A stretch of DNA of 64,000 bases, from NCBI RefSeq assembly GCF_900113115.1, contig NZ_FOOF01000009.1, positions 62,001 to 126,000 on the forward strand, read 5' to 3'. Within the stretch, counting starts at the first letter, position 1. Every line of letters begins with the position of its first letter. The translations under genes and the position numbers were made by a program. Under the pieces are notes generated by a model. It was not told the DNA's origin, did not search any database, and saw only the letters and a list, made by a program, of their open reading frames with translations. Positions 60,977-64,000 of the stretch are shown here, piece by piece. This stretch comes from Duganella sp. CF458 (GTDB lineage: Bacteria; Pseudomonadota; Gammaproteobacteria; Burkholderiales; Burkholderiaceae_D).

Positions 60977-62697
60977 ACGCGCCGGCCGTCACCACGCCTG
61001 TCGCAGGGGCGCCGGAAAAAGAACCCGGCGTCAATTGGGCCGACAAGCGCTACCTGATCGTGGACGACTTTGTCGGTGTGCGCCAGCTGCTGCGCGAAGC
61101 CTTGCGCAGCCTGGGCGCACGCCACATCGACCAGGCATCGGGCGGCGGCGAGGCCATGGGCCTGCTGACGCGCGTGCAGTACGACGTGATCCTGTGCGAC
61201 TTCAACCTCGGTGAAGGCAAGAGCGGCCAGCATGTGCTGGAAGAAGCGCGCATGCGCGGCCTGCTGATGCCAAGCTGCGTGTGGCTGATGGTGTCCGCCG
61301 AAAAGAGCGTGGAGGCCGTGATGGGTGCCGCCGAGCACCAGCCCGACGCCTACCTGATCAAGCCGATCACTGAAGGCGTGCTGCTGACGCGCCTGAATCG
61401 CGCCTGGCAAAAAAAGCAGATATTCCAGGACATCGACCAGGCCTACCTGGAAAAGGACTACCTGCGCGCCGCCAAATTATGCGCCGAGGCGGCTGGCCGC
61501 AACAAGCTGCACGAGGTCGACCTGATGCGCATGCGCGCCACCTTGCTGCTCAAGGCCGGCGAGACCGAGCAGGCGCGCCTGGTCTATGAAAAAGTGCTGC
61601 AGGAACGCGACTTCAACTGGGCCCGTACCGGCGTCGGCAAGATCCGCATGGCCAACGGCGAGAACGAGGCCGCGCGCCAGATGTTCCAGGGCGTGATTGC
61701 GGAAAACCGCTTCTACCTGGACGCCTACGACCAGTTGGCCAAATCCTTGCAGAACATGGGCCGCGTCGAGGAAAGCTGCGAGGTGCTGGAACGCGCCGCC
61801 AGGATGTCGCCCAATTCCGTGCCGCGCCAGCGTGCATTGGGTACGACCGCGCTCAAGCTGGGAAATATCCCTCTCGCAGAACGGGCTTTCCGCAAGTGCA
61901 TGCAGATCGGCGAATATTCGATCATGAAAACGGTCGACGCCTATTTCGGCCTGGCGCGCGTGCTGGGCCAGAAAAACGACGCCAAGGAAGCCTTGCTGCT
62001 GCTGGCCGCGGCGCAGCGCGACTTCTCCGGCAGCATGGTGGAATTGCGTTCCAAGATCACCGAAGGACTGGTGTATCACGAGAGCGGCGACTACCGCCGT
62101 GCGCGCAAGTCAGGCGACGAACTGGAAACCATGCTGAAGGAAGACAGCGAACGGCCCGACACCGCAACCTGCCTGGAGATGGCGACCTTGCTGTTTGCCG
62201 TCGGCGTGAAGGATGCGCCGGTGGAGTTGCTGTGCTATGTGATACGCAACAACGACGAGAATACCGTCATCCACGACGAAGTGCAGCGCATCTTCGACAA
62301 GGCCCGCATGGGCGAGGAAGGCGCGGCCCTGATCAATACGGCGCGCAGGGAAGCGTCGGAGATGATGAACAAGGGCGTGCTGCTGTGGAAAACCAATAAG
62401 CTGGACGATGCGGTGGAGTGGATGCGCGAGGCGCGCCGCAACCTGCCGGACAATATGCGCATCCTGTTCAACTCCGCCCAGGTCCTGATCTCCCATATGC
62501 AGGCCAAGGGCTATAACGATGCCCTGATGTCTGAAGCGAATGATGTACTGATGCACGTTGACCGGATCGCACCGGGCCAGCAGCGCTTTGCGCAGCTAAT
62601 CGAGCAGTTGCAGAAATTGATTCCCGGCCGGATGTCGGCGCAAGAAATCGAAGCCGAGCTGACGGCTGCCATGGAAGATGACCACGACAAGGAGTGA
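60973..62697 (+). CDS. Response regulator with TPR output
   Basis: A 574-residue protein. The receiver domain covers 25-145, with acidic pair D31-D32, phosphoacceptor D76 (LCDFNLGEGKSG), VSAEKS and K near 127 (LIKPIT). The rest is a long helical TPR array (about 155-540; EESCEVLERAARMSPNSV and similar). There is no DNA-binding or enzymatic domain, so output is probably by protein contact. It is coupled to the upstream kinase and 4 bases from a 71-residue protein. Confidence 0.89.
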   Translation: MNAPAVTTPVAGAPEKEPGVNWADKRYLIVDDFVGVRQLLREALRSLGARHIDQASGGGEAMGLLTRVQYDVILCDFNLGEGKSGQHVLEEARMRGLLMPSCVWLMVSAEKSVEAVMGAAEHQPDAYLIKPITEGVLLTRLNRAWQKKQIFQDIDQAYLEKDYLRAAKLCAEAAGRNKLHEVDLMRMRATLLLKAGETEQARLVYEKVLQERDFNWARTGVGKIRMANGENEAARQMFQGVIAENRFYLDAYDQLAKSLQNMGRVEESCEVLERAARMSPNSVPRQRALGTTALKLGNIPLAERAFRKCMQIGEYSIMKTVDAYFGLARVLGQKNDAKEALLLLAAAQRDFSGSMVELRSKITEGLVYHESGDYRRARKSGDELETMLKEDSERPDTATCLEMATLLFAVGVKDAPVELLCYVIRNNDENTVIHDEVQRIFDKARMGEEGAALINTARREASEMMNKGVLLWKTNKLDDAVEWMREARRNLPDNMRILFNSAQVLISHMQAKGYNDALMSEANDVLMHVDRIAPGQQRFAQLIEQLQKLIPGRMSAQEIEAELTAAMEDDHDKE

Positions 62698-62700
62698 TCC

Positions 62701-62916
62701 ATGCGCGATATCGCCAAAGAGGTCTATAACAAGATGAAGGTGGGGGCTGCTGCCTGGATTCGTCCAGTCAGCGCCAAGGGTGACACCCTGGAATCGTTCC
62801 AGGCCGCGCACGACGCGGCCAAGGTCCTGGAAGACGAAGGCTTGATCAATATCATGAAGGTGCAGCGCGATGAGGATGGCCTCATCGAGGCCATCCGTAT
62901 CCAGAAGCTGAATTAA
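62701..62916 (+). CDS. 71-residue unknown protein
   Basis: A short soluble protein following REC-TPR by 3 bases. AAGGAG just before it is a strong ribosome site. The opening AKEVYNKMKVGAAAWIRP is amphipathic; ALIEAIRIQKLN closes it. I do not recognise the family. Co-directional spacing favours a third component of the kinase/REC-TPR system. Its last 4 bases overlap the end of phaM. Confidence 0.7.
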   Translation: MRDIAKEVYNKMKVGAAAWIRPVSAKGDTLESFQAAHDAAKVLEDEGLINIMKVQRDEDGLIEAIRIQKLN

Positions 62917-63584
62917 GGCTTGGGCGCCTTCGGGGCGCGCTTGGCGGCCGGCTTGCGGGCCGCCGGTTTGGCGACAGGCTTGCTGGCGTCATGCGCGACG
63001 CCGTTCTTTGCTGCTGCCGGCTTGGCGACCGGATCGGCGGCCATGGCCGTGTTGACGGCTTGCGCAAACTGTTCCTGCAGCAGGTTCCACCAGGCGGCGG
63101 GATTGGCCATCTGGTTGGCGGCCGTGCTGGCGGTATCGTGCGCGGCCGGCTTGGCGCCTGGCTGATCGCCGGGCTTGTTATCGGGCTTGTCGCTCGGCTG
63201 GCCGGCCGGCTTGGCTGCTGCGCTTGCCGGCTGGTCCGCGGGCTTGGCAGCAGCCGGCTTGGCAAACGGGTCGTGGTGCGGTGCCTGCTGCACGGCGGCG
63301 GCCAGCGACTGTCCCATCGATTTGAGCGCCGCGATGGTGCCGCGCTGGACCTCCAGCGCCTGGATGCTCGAACGCAGCATGGTGGCATTCAGGTTGAGCC
63401 AGGACTCGACCGCTTTCAGCTCGCTGATTTTCTTGTCCAGGTCATCCACCGACAGTGTCGGCGCGGCGATGCCGGGAATACTGATGCCCGGCACACCCAT
63501 GCTTCCCCACAGGGATTTAACGAAGTCCAGCGTATCCGTCATCACTGCAGCGCCGGGGATGTGGGGCATTTGTGGATTGCTCAT
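62913..63584 (-). CDS. phaM: PhaM-type polyhydroxyalkanoate granule regulator
   Basis: A 223-residue protein. The N-terminal PhaM region is recognisable: FVKSLWGSMGVPG, PTLSVDDLDKKISELKAVESWL and STIQALEVQ-like (SSIQALEVQRGTIAALKSMG). The middle is Ala/Pro/Lys low complexity. The C-terminus has histone-like KPAARKPAAKRAPK repeats, as in PhaM, which binds PHB synthase, granules and DNA. It converges on the small upstream gene. Confidence 0.88.
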   Translation of the reverse strand: MSNPQMPHIPGAAVMTDTLDFVKSLWGSMGVPGISIPGIAAPTLSVDDLDKKISELKAVESWLNLNATMLRSSIQALEVQRGTIAALKSMGQSLAAAVQQAPHHDPFAKPAAAKPADQPASAAAKPAGQPSDKPDNKPGDQPGAKPAAHDTASTAANQMANPAAWWNLLQEQFAQAVNTAMAADPVAKPAAAKNGVAHDASKPVAKPAARKPAAKRAPKAPKP

Positions 63585-63608
63585 ATCGGGTCTCCGAGGG
63601 TAGGTGGT

Positions 63609-64000
63609 TTAGCGTAGCACACAGCTCTCCCAGACAGCAACGAGCAGCAGCACGGCGACGCAAGCGCCGCTTGCCAGCAGCGGGGAAAGATGCAGCCCGA
63701 TCGACAGGGCGCCCAGCACCAGCAGCAGCGCAATGCCGAGCAGATGGGAAAGCGGCGGCCAGGCGCGGGTATGCGCCAGCCACTTGAACACGGCAGTCCC
63801 GCATAGGAAGAGCAGCGGACCACCGATGATGGCCGCCAGCGCGGCCGGGCTGCCATGGTGGGGATGGCTCAGCACCAGCTCATCGCCGACGGCGCCGACA
63901 ATGATGCCGGCCACGATCAGGATGTGCAGGTAGGTGTAGTTGTTGCGGGCATGGCGGCCCGGCGTTTCGGAATGCACGATGCGGTGGTGGCCTTGCTCCA
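63609..64000 (-). CDS. LtrA-like membrane protein (partial)
   Basis: The frame is open to the right edge, so only the C-terminal 130 residues are present. Residues HSETPGRHARNNYTYLH, then IVGAVGDELVLSHP are the characteristic LtrA C-terminal block. At least four membrane helices follow. LtrA is named for low-temperature growth in Listeria; the molecular function is unknown. The 5' part lies outside the window. Confidence 0.85.
   Translation of the reverse strand, partial: EQGHHRIVHSETPGRHARNNYTYLHILIVAGIIVGAVGDELVLSHPHHGSPAALAAIIGGPLLFLCGTAVFKWLAHTRAWPPLSHLLGIALLLVLGALSIGLHLSPLLASGACVAVLLLVAVWESCVLR

Noticed and set aside
1..64000. CRISPR array, tRNA, rRNA, prophage or insertion sequence
   Set aside because: No direct-repeat/spacer pattern, tRNA cloverleaf with CCA arm, transposase or phage structural gene was seen on reading both strands.

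Overview
The window is about 64 kb of GC-rich chromosome with dense, mostly co-directional genes. Gene order (HIT protein, DUF971, ubiE, a Tim44-like protein, ubiJ, ubiB, then aspS, nudB, an endonuclease/phosphatase-fold protein, clsB) and protein features such as a PhaM-type granule regulator and many c-di-GMP enzymes suggest a betaproteobacterium of the Oxalobacteraceae (Massilia, Duganella or Telluria type). That placement is an inference from gene content and was not tested by a search. I see no tRNA, rRNA, CRISPR array, insertion sequence or prophage.

Layout. 1-9.5 kb is housekeeping: the tail of an Fe-S/FAD oxidoreductase, HIT and DUF971 proteins, ubiquinone genes ubiE, ubiJ and ubiB, a TPMT-like methyltransferase, an FmdB zinc ribbon, a DUF502 membrane protein, aspS and nudB. 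9.5-15 kb holds an HD-GYP protein translationally coupled to a PAS histidine kinase, a DUF3667 protein, a MepA-like murein endopeptidase and a CPBP protease. 15-17.4 kb has an EEP-fold enzyme, clsB and an S4 protein. 17.4-25 kb is a fatty-acid beta-oxidation cluster: a TetR regulator with a palindromic site at its promoter, then acyl-CoA dehydrogenase, a FadB-like fusion, a thioesterase, a thiolase and a crotonase. 25-30 kb is an accessory stretch: a second CPBP protease, a metallophosphoesterase, an unknown 277-residue protein, an Imm11-like protein beside an unknown 369-residue protein, and two exported proteins. 30.8-35.9 kb carries tandem paralogous membrane GGDEF/EAL proteins and a coupled putative zinc peptidase. 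35.9-39.6 kb has a secreted multidomain phospholipase C-like protein divergent from a secreted LNS2/lipin-type phosphatase, then a bacterial PH-domain gene whose start codon lies in a 16-bp hairpin.

39.7-45.7 kb carries an alpha/beta hydrolase, a LysR regulator, a metallo-beta-lactamase-fold protein with changed metal ligands, a periplasmic binding protein, a TPR-methyltransferase and PnuC. 45.7-52 kb is a BlaI/M56-peptidase operon with two TonB-like C-terminal domains and a SIMPL protein, divergent from a TonB-dependent receptor. The shared 334-bp gap holds BlaI-like dyads and a cysteine-rich mini-ORF, and a REC-AraC regulator converges on the receptor. 52.2-55.2 kb has an HxlR regulator, an ECF sigma/anti-sigma pair behind a small secreted protein with a plausible ECF promoter, and a DUF4142 protein. 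55.2-64 kb has a large GGDEF protein, tag, an mnmC with a shrunken methyltransferase half, a soluble histidine kinase coupled to a REC-TPR protein and a 71-residue protein, phaM, and the C-terminal end of an LtrA-like membrane protein.

The most unusual items are the secreted phospholipase/LNS2 pair with the adjacent hairpin-controlled PH gene, the BlaI-M56-TonB cluster with its Cys-rich mini-ORF, and several enzymes with altered catalytic motifs (HD-GYP, MBL, GGDEF, MnmC1).
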